Origin: Sipunculus nudus
Taxonomy: Eukaryota > Annelida > Sipuncula > Golfingiida > Sipunculidae
Length of the DNA stretch: 64,000 nucleotides
NCBI GenBank assembly: GCA_026874595.1
Contig: CM049318.1
Span: forward strand, 39,331,956-39,395,955
Reading direction: 5' to 3'
Translations under genes and position numbers: made by a program
Notes under the pieces: model-generated
What the model was told of the DNA's origin: nothing
The model's input: the letters and a program-made list of their open reading frames with translations, nothing else
Database searches by the model: none
Part shown: positions 55,342 to 64,000 of the stretch, one piece after another
Layout: each line of letters begins with the position of its first letter
Position numbering within the stretch: the first letter of the stretch is position 1

Positions 55342-56480
55342 TTAAGACACAAGTGAGCTCCATTTCATATAATGTACAGATAAAGTTCCTTTTCTGTGGG
55401 CAATGTTTCTTTCAATGGTGTATATCTGTTCCATATATATTTTATAATTGATAAACGTTGGCATAATATTTTTGCATTTACACACATATATATATCTTTT
55501 AGCTAGTAATATAAGTATGTCTAACAGAGAATCATTTGTGTTGTTGAAGATAATAGTCGTTTTGCTAAAGCAGTTTTCTGTAAGAAGTATCTTTTGGCTA
55601 ATCAGCCAGTTTTTCATTTGAGTAAAATGTTTTGTGTTTCGTTACAGCTATAAAATAGATGCATAATAGTTTCTTTCTCTTTTTTACAAAGTGAACAAAG
55701 TTCACTGGTTGCTTTCCCTATAGTAAATAACAGAGGGTTTAGAGCTATGGTTCTATGAATAAGTTTAAACTGAAATATTCTTAATATTTCTGATATTGTT
55801 ATGCTTTTTATATTGTTAAAGGCTTCATATATCAGGTCTTTGCAATCGCATTGCATGTCTCTATTCCATTTATCAATTACTTTGGAGGGTTCTGTGCAGA
55901 CGTTCTTTATTAAATCTTTGTAAAATTTTTGTGAGATTTTCTTAGTATTCATTATAGTTTCTATATTCGGTTTACATGGATTGTTAATGTGTATATCACT
56001 ATCTGAGCATGCTTTTATTATTTTTTTCCAACATGCTGGAATAGCATCAATTAAACTCATATACTGCATTTGCCCTATTTTTAATTTATAGCTACTAATG
56101 AGTTGTTTGTTTTTATTTTTTAGGATATCATATACTTTTGTGACGCCTGCATTGCACATTTCTTTGATATATATTTTTATGATCAACTTTGATGTGCGAG
56201 TTATAAAATAATTCCTGATTTAAGATTTCCTCTGGAGAGTACACATTTTTAAAGTTATATTTACACCATGCATCAAAAACTTCTCTCCAGAATGGGCTAT
56301 ATAGATGATCATTAGATTTTTTATGTCAGATGACCTAAGATTACATTTAAATATATAAGAACCCATTCCTTTAAACTGTATATCAACTATCTGTCTCCAG
56401 CCTCGGTCTAAGGGGCCAGATAAGAAACGTTTCACCCAAGCAATTTTTAATGCATCAATTTTGGATTTTAAATGTATCAT
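55342..56480 (-). pseudogene. LINE ORF2 C-terminal region (three broken frames)
   Basis: Frames at 56220-56480, 55614-56186 and 55342-55617 follow one another with frame changes. They include 'KSKIDALKIAWVKRFLSGP' and 'FQFKLIHRTIALNP', and a zinc-type motif 'LCSLCKKEKETIMHLFYSC' typical of L1-group ORF2 ends. Confidence 0.85.
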
Positions 56481-56666
56481 GTCTAGTCCCCCTTTTTCAA
56501 TAGGTGCTATGAGTGTGGTTCGTTTAATCTTATCTTGTTTGTCCCATATGAATTTCCAAAGTAAAGATTCAATATCTTTTACATAAGTTGGGGATGGATT
56601 GGGTAATACCTGTAGTGCATATATTAGTTGTGATAATACATGTGCTTTTATAATATTTATTTTTCC

Positions 56667-57857
56667 TTAAAGCGACATACCTCTATTGGACCATATATTT
56701 ATAATTGTTTTTATTTTACTCAGTATTTCTTTATAGTTGATATCTTTCATCTTTCTCCAGTCTGGATAAACAGATATACCCAATATTTTTACTGGTTCAG
56801 AGCTCCATTTTAAACCTAGTCTTTCTATGTTTTCTTTTTCATTAGCAAAAGGTGTCATAGGAATAACTACAGTTTTTTCTACATTAACTTTTAATCCCGA
56901 TATTTTTTTAAATTCGTCAAAAGTTCCTAGAAGTTCTTTGAAAGATTTAGTGCCTCCAGTAAGGGTAACTGCTGTGTCATCTGCATACTGAATTAATTTA
57001 TGTTCAGTACCTCCTATATTTACACCTTTAATTCTAGGATTATTCCTTATTTTAACAGTTAGTATTTCTGAAGCGAGTATAAACAGATATGGTGACAATG
57101 GACAGCCTTGCCTAACACCTCGATTTATAGAAAAGTATGAAGTAGCCCATCCCCTATTTATAACACCGCTGTTAATACCTGAGTAAAGTATATGAATCCA
57201 TTTTCTAAAATGTGGTCCAAAATTTAACATTTTTAGAGTATTCTGAATATGAGTACATTCTAAAAAATCAAAAGCTTTTTCAAAATCTATTGATACCAGG
57301 TAACTTTTTACTTTATGTTTATATGAATATGCAAATATATCTGTAATTTTTATGTTTTCTCCAATATACCTATTTTCCATGAAACCAGTCTGATCAGAAT
57401 GAATAATAGAGTCTAGGGTTGTCTTAAGTCTATTAGCTAAAGTTTTAGCAATTATTTTATAGTCCGTGTTTAAAAGAGAGAGAGGACGCCAGTTCTTCAA
57501 ATGAAGAGAATCTTTTCCTTTTTTGGGAATGAGACAGATAATACCTTGTCGCATGGAAAGTGGTAAAATATTATTAGAAAATGAATATTTCAGTGAGTTA
57601 ATAAAATAATCTTTAATATCATCCCAAAATTTCTGATAAAATTCAGCTGGAAATCCATCAGGTCCTGGTGTCTTATTTGTTTTAAGAGATTTCACAGTTT
57701 TATATAGCTCAGATGGAGAAAAATCTGCTTCACAGTTTTGTGCGTCTTCCTCTCTAAGTGTATATAAATCCTCTTTTGTAATAAACTGGTTTGTGTAATC
57801 CTCTCTAAGTTCATTAGATGTATACAAATTCTTATAAAATGTTAATTGTTCCTGCAA
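56667..57857 (-). pseudogene. LINE ORF2 reverse transcriptase domain
   Basis: A 396-codon open frame with the standard RT blocks: 'TPGPDGFPAEFYQKFWDDIK', 'LKNWRPLSLLNTDYKIIAK', 'DQTGFMENRYIGENIK', 'SIDFEKAFDFLEC' (motif A), 'NRGVRQGCPLSPYLFILASE' (motif B) and 'LIQYADDTAVTLTGG' (catalytic Asp pair), then 'KVNVEKTVV'. The wording of these blocks is that of the L1/Tx1 group. The domain is intact but joined to broken neighbours. Confidence 0.94.
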
Positions 57858-57930
57858 ATTTTTTTTCTGTGTCAGTAATTATTTTTCCATTTTTGTCTTT
57901 TAATTTCAGGATCGATTTTTGTTCATAGTT

Positions 57931-58368
57931 TCATTTTTCCAAATTTAAAAAATACTTTGTAGGTTTATCTCCTTCTGAAAACCATCTGGATCTGCATCTG
58001 ATTACTGCTCCTTTTGTCTCATTTTCAATTAAAAGTTTATGATTGTTCACTGCTATCTCCCATTTACATTTATCTTCAAAGTTCTTAGTTTTATTATATT
58101 GACACTGGGCCTTATACATTTCTCTCTCTAATGTTATTAGTTTATTAGTGTACCTTCTCTTTTTGTTTGTTGAGAATGCTATGCTTTCACCTCTAATTTG
58201 GCACTTGATTGTGTCCCATAAAAGTGAGGGATTAGCTTCTTTATTGTCTTTTACAGTGTTTCTTATACATTCTTTAATCTGCTTAGTATATGTTTCATCT
58301 TCAAGTAATGAACAATTAAATTTCCAATATCCCCGACCTCGCGGATGTTCACTCAGCATTAAACTCAT
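57931..58368 (-). pseudogene. LINE ORF2 linker between endonuclease and RT
   Basis: 145 codons with the end of the endonuclease domain and the helical linker; 'GYWKFNCSLLEDETYTKQIK' and 'RCRSRWFSEGDKPTKYFLNL' are typical linker landmarks. The 'TDHALI' of the endonuclease lies just upstream in the same frame. Confidence 0.88.
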
Positions 58369-58369
58369 T

Positions 58370-59065
58370 GAAATAAGTGCATGATCTGTTTTATATCCAG
58401 TTTCGATTCTAGTAGTGTCTGCGTACCTGCAAAGACTATCACTGATAAGAAAGTAGTCAAGACGACAAAATATAGGTTGGGGGGTTGTATCTATGCCATG
58501 TGTATTTCAGGGTCGCTGGGTGTTGTGCCCTCCAGACATCTGTCAGCTGTGACAGTTCCATCCAATGTAAAATAATTTGTCTAGATTTTTCCTGAGTGTA
58601 TTTATTACCACCTTCTTTGTTTATTTCCGGGTTTAAAGTCACATTGAAATCACCAACAATTATTAATTTATCTACATGTAGATCTTTTAATATAGATATA
58701 AGATTTAAAAAAAATCTGGTTCATCTTTATTTGGAGCATATACATTTACTAGTGTAATGTTATGAATTCCAGCTATAATATTGAGAATAAGAAATCTACC
58801 GCATTTATCTCGCTTTATATCTTTACCATGGATTCCTGATTTATTTTTAATAAGTATACTAACTCCCTTTGCTTGTTTAGTTCCATGACGAAAAAATATT
58901 TGGTTCCCCCACTCTGATCTCCATCTCAGATAATTTATTTCTGTACTATACTATGTGTTTCTTGGAGGAGTATGATATCAATTTTTTTCCTATTCAACCA
59001 ATAGAATATTTCTCTTCTTTTTGCATGACTGCCCATACCTCTTACTTTCATTGAAGCTATATTAC
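58370..59065 (-). pseudogene. LINE ORF2 endonuclease domain, interrupted
   Basis: In shifting frames one reads 'ASMKVRGMGSHAKRREIFYW', 'IDIILLQETH' (active-site Glu), 'GVSILIKNKSGI', 'LVNVYAPNKDEPDFF', 'IVGDFNVTLNPEINKEGGNK' (GDFN motif), 'TWHRYNPP', 'RLDYFLISDSL' and 'TDHALIS' (His of the SDH motif). Several stops and indels are present, so it is not functional. Confidence 0.88.
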
Positions 59066-59080
59066 ATATGTCAGTCACAA

Positions 59081-59093
59081 TGTCCCGTTAGAT
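59081..59093. repeat. Target-site duplication of the L1/Tx1-like LINE, right copy
   Basis: An exact repeat of 54921-54933 at the 5' border of the element. Confidence 0.92.
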
Positions 59094-59284
59094 GATAATT
59101 TCAGTTTAGTTTATTTGTTTGAGAGCACACGTGCCTCGTCTGATTTCAGTACGGTTTAATTTAGACGGAGCCGCATCTGTTTTGGCGATCACTAGCGTTT
59201 GTTGTAGATTTTAAAGGAAGTGCACCTGTGTAAATTAGATTTTCTAACACACTGTTCCTCGAGGCGTTTCCGTATTAATATTCG

Positions 59285-59400
59285 CGCAGTGATTGGCGGT
59301 CGGTATAATTTGGAGTAGGCCTATTGATTGGCCGGAGGACAATCGGGAGTTGTGACGTCAGCAAGCATATCTGAGGAGTGGAGTTGGACTTTTTCGGAAT
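59285..59400 (+). promoter_or_regulatory. Probable promoter of the amidohydrolase gene
   Basis: A GC-richer island in AT-rich surroundings contains inverted CCAAT boxes (ATTGG) at 59292-59296 and 59327-59331, and a perfect cAMP-response-type palindrome TGACGTCA at 59353-59360. It lies about 1.2 kb upstream of the coding exon but directly upstream of a candidate untranslated first exon. No TATA box is evident in the usual place. Inference from motifs only. Confidence 0.55.
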
Positions 59401-59429
59401 AGGGGACCCGTTTCAGCGTACCGTGCGAG
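59380..59429 (+). other. Candidate untranslated first exon of the amidohydrolase gene
   Basis: The sequence after the promoter motifs runs to a donor 'gcgag|gtagag' at 59429/59430. The coding exon is preceded by a strong acceptor at 60629, which requires an upstream exon. The exact start is unknown. Confidence 0.4.
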
Positions 59430-60629
59430 GTAGAGACTGACGATACCTTTGACAGCATTCCTGGGGCCGGTCTGCAGATGTTTCAATTGAGACAGCTAAG
59501 ATGTGATGTCTACTAGCGTGGATGGTTGGAGTCTGAGGAAGCCACAAGTGATTTCTCTGTAAAGGCCTTCAGAGCAAATAACGCATTTTGCCGAGTAATA
59601 TAAATGGAAGAGGCATATTCGTTGTTCTGGTCTATATTACATGGTGCAAAATATGCTTTTGATACGTCTGTTAGTACACTTTCACCTATAATTTCCAAAT
59701 TTAATGTAAATTGTGGTATTGATTGTAAATAAATTACGTCAGACATCTAATGACGTGGAGCTCAGTAACGTCTGTGTGTACGTATATACCTACAGGTTGT
59801 AAAAGAATTTTACCTCAAGCGGCATAAAGTCCGGCAAGGTTAAATCTTGAATTGACACCTTAAAGTGTGTCATTGTTGCGTGTATTAAAATTAGCCTAAA
59901 TCATCTACAAATTATTGCAAACACATTCTTGAAAATGAAAAATTTCAGTAAAAGCGCAATACTAGTTGTCCTAGTGCACCATAAGGATTTGACTGGCCCA
60001 GGCGGTGCAATTGTTATGACTTAATTATCGCCTCTGACAGAAAAAAAACGGTTCTCTCACCGTATCGCTTAGTTTACTGCACGTACTGCCAACTTTCGGC
60101 AAATTATACAACTAATTTACGGCTCTCTGAACTGCTATTTCATCTGATCAGTTGTAAGAGTCGGCATGGAGTTACGTGTATCGGTGAATGGAATCATGTT
60201 ATATTTACGCATTTTTGTAGCAAACAAAAATAATAACGACATAGCAGGACTTCATATGGATGCTTTAAGCTTGTTTTTTTTTTCTAGCAACTATACTACG
60301 ATAGGCAAAAATATTTTAGCAAAAATTACACGTATATTGTTGAGCTAACCATGTTTTTTTCACGCCAATGAGTGGAGAGAAATAGATTAATAAAAATGAG
60401 ACTCTGTATGAGAGCAAACCTCCACCAAGGCAAACCAATTCTACAAGATCTACCCCACATGCACCGGGATATTATGAGACAATGAATGCAGGCTTATCTT
60501 TGACAATTTTAGTTTTTTTCTTGAAATGGTGTGTATATTTTTAAATGTATATCTAGGGCTAATACAAAACGCATAACCGATTGTGACGTCTGTTTCGCCC
60601 AAAATTTATATACTTTTTTTTTATTTCAG

Positions 60630-61117
60630 GACCACTTGAGTTGGGACAATAATGGGTTCAAAAGAAGAGGTCGTTTTGATACATAACGCCAAAATATATC
60701 AGTCGGGAGAGGACGACGCCTCATGGTTTACGTTTGATCGGAATACCGGGGTTATCCTGGAGGCTGGCACCGGTGACCCTCCCCAGGGAGCCGGAATTCG
60801 ACGAGATGTTGGAGGCAGACGGGTACTCCCTGGCTTACAAGAGGCGCACATCCATATGAGCAGCGTCGGTGCGCATGCGCGCAGCCTTGACCTTTACGGG
60901 ACGTCATCCATCGATGACCTAAAGGCCAAGGTCAAGGAGTACGCCAGGACGCGCATGAAGGACGTGTGGTTGAAGGGACGCGGCTGGGAGCAGGACGTCA
61001 TGGGGAGGATGCCGACCAGAGAGGATATCGATGAAGTTTGCCAGGATCGCCCGGTCATGTTTTCCCGTGCCTGTGGTCATATTTCTTTAATTAACACCAA
61101 AGCGCTGACCATCCTAG
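60630..61117 (+). CDS. YtcJ-type amidohydrolase, first coding exon
   Basis: After the acceptor 'ttttttttatttcag' the exon has a 22-base leader and ATG at 60652, then 155 codons plus one base. The start is well placed: no upstream in-frame extension is needed and the family N-terminus is short. 'VLIHNAKIYQ' is the first strand of the composite beta domain. 'LPGLQEAHIHMSSVGAH' contains the metal-binding His-x-His (His66, His68). 'LKGRGWEQD' and 'RPVMFSRACGHISLINTKAL' are typical Amidohydro_3 phrases. The enzyme is a predicted cytosolic metal-dependent hydrolase; the substrate is unknown. Donor gtgcgt, phase 1. Confidence 0.93.
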
Positions 61118-63158
61118 GTGCGTATTAAAGACCCCTAAAAGGATATGGTTGCGTGTATGGTTCACTATAATACTTAGTATGATAAAAGTATTGTTTCCAC
61201 CAGCACGGACCCAGATCGAGCGCTGTATGCGGAATCATATTTTACACCATGTTCGAGGAATCCAAGCATCAAGTATATGCATGTTGATATAAAATTATAA
61301 TTCGTTATGAAAGTTGTCATAGATATCAAAACACGTATATATGTATCTATTAGTTCATTCGTGCAGGAGAGTCTATTAGTTCATTCATGCAGGAGAGTAC
61401 GCTCTTAACACAGCGCGTGACCTCCCGGGGACAAACCACTCGCACGCTGTGAGAAATGGATTTTTTTAGGTATTGCAAGCAGACACCCGACGCTCGGTAA
61501 AACAGAATTGTCTCAGTGTGTAAAAAATGATGACAGCGTATATGCGGAGCTCGTTGTGCGGCACTGCAAAAGAGAAAATTTTCTTCACAAGAAGAAAAAG
61601 CAATGGGGTATAATTAACTGACCTCAGGCCACACCAGCAAGATATTATAGAGATTGTCCTTATATGTTACGATTGCATCCTGTGTTTCCCAAAGGGGGTC
61701 GGTTAAATATGATGCCATAGGGAATTACACAAAGACAACACGCCTGGTGGCCAAACCTGACGGAGAACCGCGGTTTCGTGCAGCGGGTACAGCGGAGCGA
61801 ACAGTTTTAAGCACAGCGGAACCGCTGCTTATGGAGCATAGTACGAGAGGTGAAAGCGTAAAAATGTGCCTATACTAATAACGGGGAATTAACCACACCA
61901 GCCGGACGGTATCTGTACGGGGACCGTATTTATAAGTGGAAACACATTGAAAGTTCCCGTATCCGCGTGTCTGTATCCGTAATCAGAACCCATTTCCAGT
62001 TCCCTGACCCTCAGGGAGAATGTATGATGGATTATTTGTTCTCCACTGGGCCAAGGGTTGAGAGTGGTCTCTGTCCAGCTTTGACCAGCCCCCCCCCCCC
62101 CCATGTGGCACTTAGGCAAGTCATTAAGCGTTGGTAGCTTGGGTTCCAGCGTAATAACGAGACGGATGAAGTTAAGCACAGGTGAAGCTTGATTGCCATC
62201 GCGACTCTCCGTTTCTTAGCAAATGCTTCCCCCCCCCCCCCCCCAAGGACTAGCAGCTTTATAATCACAACCATTCACATTTGGACAGAACTTTCCGCCA
62301 TTTTGTTGATGCATCGCTGTGATGTTTAATTTTGTATATGGATGGAATCCTACAACTCTATATTTGTGTATAATTCGCTACTAAACAATAAATAAAATAA
62401 AACACGCAGGCCTAATGTTTTTAAATATAGCTCGATTTTTCTTGGATAATGAAGTTTCAAGCATAGTCGTTTTTAAATGATGACTATGTAAACATATTTA
62501 ATTATTGCACCAAACACTCCGGTTTTATTATTTTTTTTTATATAAAGATATTAATAAAAAATAAAATGTAATTTTATTATATATTATAAAAAAAAGATAA
62601 ATACGATACAGAAGTTTAACGCAGAAAGAGTCTGAAAATAAGTTTAATGGGAATGTGATTTTTTTTTTTGCATTATGTTAGTTAACTCTAAGCAATTTCG
62701 AATGATTTGGAAAAGTTACTTAAACCCATTAAAAACAATGGGTCCAGGTAAACAAAAAATGAAAATTTCAGAAAAAATGATGAAACCTTCGAAATTTATA
62801 CACAATTATCACTTGGTACTGGACTAAACACGTTGCTCTGGAATGCAGGAGCGAAAGAAATAAAACTGTGCAAGACCAATATCCGGCGCTGTTTTTTCGG
62901 TATTAGCGTATCAGAGTATTAATGGATTTCCCAGATGTTTTACGTCGGAAACGAGGAACGCGCGTCCCCCACGCCCCCTCTATAACTACGCCCCTGATAT
63001 ATGCTATATACGATACGCCGCCGTATAAAACATTGTATGCCCAAATCATTCAATGCAGATAAAATTTGGATATTTTACGATATCAAGCATCAAAATCTTT
63101 AAATGATATTTTATTATCTTTCAAGTTTCAATCTTTTTTGAAACATTCATTTTTGCAG
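61118..63158 (+). other. Amidohydrolase intron (2.0 kb)
   Basis: Contains a 26-bp direct repeat ('tctattagttcattc' plus 'tgcaggagag', two copies at 61347-61398) and two C-runs (62090-62102 and 62230-62244). Very AT-rich at 62330-62760. No exon recognised; frames here are featureless. Confidence 0.7.
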
Positions 63159-63625
63159 GAATAGATCGTAACACCCCCGACCCACCAGGTGGCGTCATTG
63201 ATCGTTTCCCAGAAGGCCACCCTCTGGCAGGTGAACCTACAGGAGTCTTCCGAGAGAAAGCACGTGACGTGTATAGCTCTTACATTCGACCCGACGATCA
63301 AGAAATGCTGGAATGTATCAAAACCGGAATCGACATCTGTCTGCGTAACGGGGTAACCAGCGTCCATTCAAACGAACCAGCCGTGTGGCACTTGTTCTCA
63401 CAACTGGCAGAAAAAGACCTGCTGCCGATTCGAGTCTTCTTTGCTTGCTACTTTACTGAGAGGGATTCTCCGAATTTTCCTAAGCCCGGCGACTCTAAAG
63501 GAGAAATGCTGTCATGTGACCGCATCAAGTTGTTCGCTGACGGGTCAATGGGTGCATCAACCGCTGCCATCAGTTTGCCGTACGTCGGAACCGATGACCA
63601 ATATGGCCTACTTCTTTATACTCAA
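63159..63625 (+). CDS. YtcJ-type amidohydrolase, second coding exon
   Basis: The exon completes the Gly codon and continues 'GIDRNTPDPPGGVIDR' and 'GEPTGVFREKARDVY'. It then has 'CLRNGVTSVHSNEP' and 'IKLFADGSMGASTAAIS', a hallmark of the YtcJ group near the metal site. It ends in phase 0 before gtaagt. Together the two exons give 311 residues of an expected roughly 550, so the C-terminal half, including later metal ligands, lies beyond the window. Confidence 0.93.
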
Positions 63626-64000
63626 GTAAGTCCACATGCGCACTCCAAGCAACTGTTAACTTTATATTTTAAGAATATGACCAAACAGAGTCTTTTAAAG
63701 AAGAGAAATCTAGTTGGGTAAAGATTTGCTAACATACGAAGCTGTCACGGAACGCTTGAGATCTAAGAAATAATCCCTTCGCCCAACGTATTTGGGCCCC
63801 CGTTGCTCAAATCGCCAAATAATGCACGGGTGTGGTATGCTGTGCGTCGGACACAAGTAATGTATTGTTTACACACAGCAGCACCTTGGGATCGGCTCAT
63901 ACAATTGCACTTGAAAACGACGAAATAGTCGTTGAAAATGACGACGTATTATACCAAAGCTACTTATCCTTTTGCCACACCAGGTTACGAAAATAGCGTT
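63626..64000 (+). other. Amidohydrolase intron, cut by the window edge
   Basis: Starts with gtaagt. No further exon is recognisable before 64000. Confidence 0.6.

Larger units (their letters stand above)
54934..59080 (-). mobile_element. L1/Tx1-like LINE, ORF2 only, with poly(A) tail and 13-bp target duplications
   Basis: On the + strand the tail is a T-run (to 54948), so the element has a poly(A) 3' end. ORF2 is complete in layout: apurinic-type endonuclease, RT and C-terminal zinc region. ORF1 and the 5' untranslated region are absent, because the insertion starts a few codons before the endonuclease. Frameshifts and stops interrupt the coding sequence, so the copy is inactive although its flanks are perfect. 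Confidence 0.94.

Noticed and set aside
61889-62274. Minus-strand frames of 80-96 codons in the amidohydrolase intron
   Set aside because: They depend on C-run homopolymers, and the peptides have no domain features.

Overview
This is an AT-rich, intron-rich and repeat-rich animal nuclear window. The gene families and the repeat style (atgcccccgcc-bounded tandem repeats, Penelope-like and L1/Tx1-like retroelements, many minisatellites) suggest a lophotrochozoan, most likely a mollusc such as a bivalve. That assignment is inference, not proof. There is no bacterial, phage or CRISPR content.

Two host genes are visible, both on the + strand. (1) An MRL-family adaptor (MIG-10/RIAM/lamellipodin; Ras-association plus PH domains and a proline-rich tail) occupies about 15.7-37.1 kb. 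Eight coding exons were located by splice signals, and their phases join without a break into about 919 residues. The first coding exon(s) carrying the start codon were not found. (2) The 5' half of a YtcJ-type amidohydrolase (Amidohydro_3) lies at about 59.3-64.0 kb, with a probable promoter, a candidate untranslated first exon and two coding exons encoding 311 residues. It continues past the right edge.

The rest is mostly mobile and repetitive DNA. 1-1.4 kb: a long direct repeat. 1.43-3.58 kb: an element with terminal inverted repeats filled with GCAGCC-type arrays. 4.87-10.79 kb: a Ty3/gypsy provirus on the minus strand with both LTRs, a 5-bp target duplication, polypurine tract and primer site. 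Its upstream LTR is split by a 1.39-kb TA-flanked DNA transposon. 10.9-11.3 and 14.4-14.7 kb: arrays of short AT palindromes. Introns of the MRL gene hold two copies of a palindromic MITE family, SINE-like repeats and three minisatellites, one with higher-order structure. 37-41 kb: a 28-bp minisatellite and large microsatellites. 41.3-43.9 kb: a 5'-truncated LINE with a 16-bp target duplication. 44.25-45.6 kb: an inverted-repeat element. 46.8-48.2 kb: a 180-bp tandem repeat bounded by inverted ends. 48.4-51.7 kb: a third MITE copy, another TIR element and a second LINE tail. 52.5-54.45 kb: a Penelope-like fragment cleanly split by a pogo/Tigger-like transposon. 54.9-59.1 kb: an L1/Tx1-like LINE with 13-bp target duplications, sitting about 200-250 bp upstream of the amidohydrolase promoter elements.

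The two genes are unrelated in function. The MRL protein would act at the plasma membrane, linking Rap/Ras GTPases and phosphoinositides to talin and Ena/VASP-driven actin growth. The amidohydrolase is a metal-dependent hydrolase of unknown substrate. I saw no convincing new biological system. The most interesting structures are the nested insertions, the palindromic MITE family, the arrayed TIR element and the duplicated short motifs in the MRL tail.
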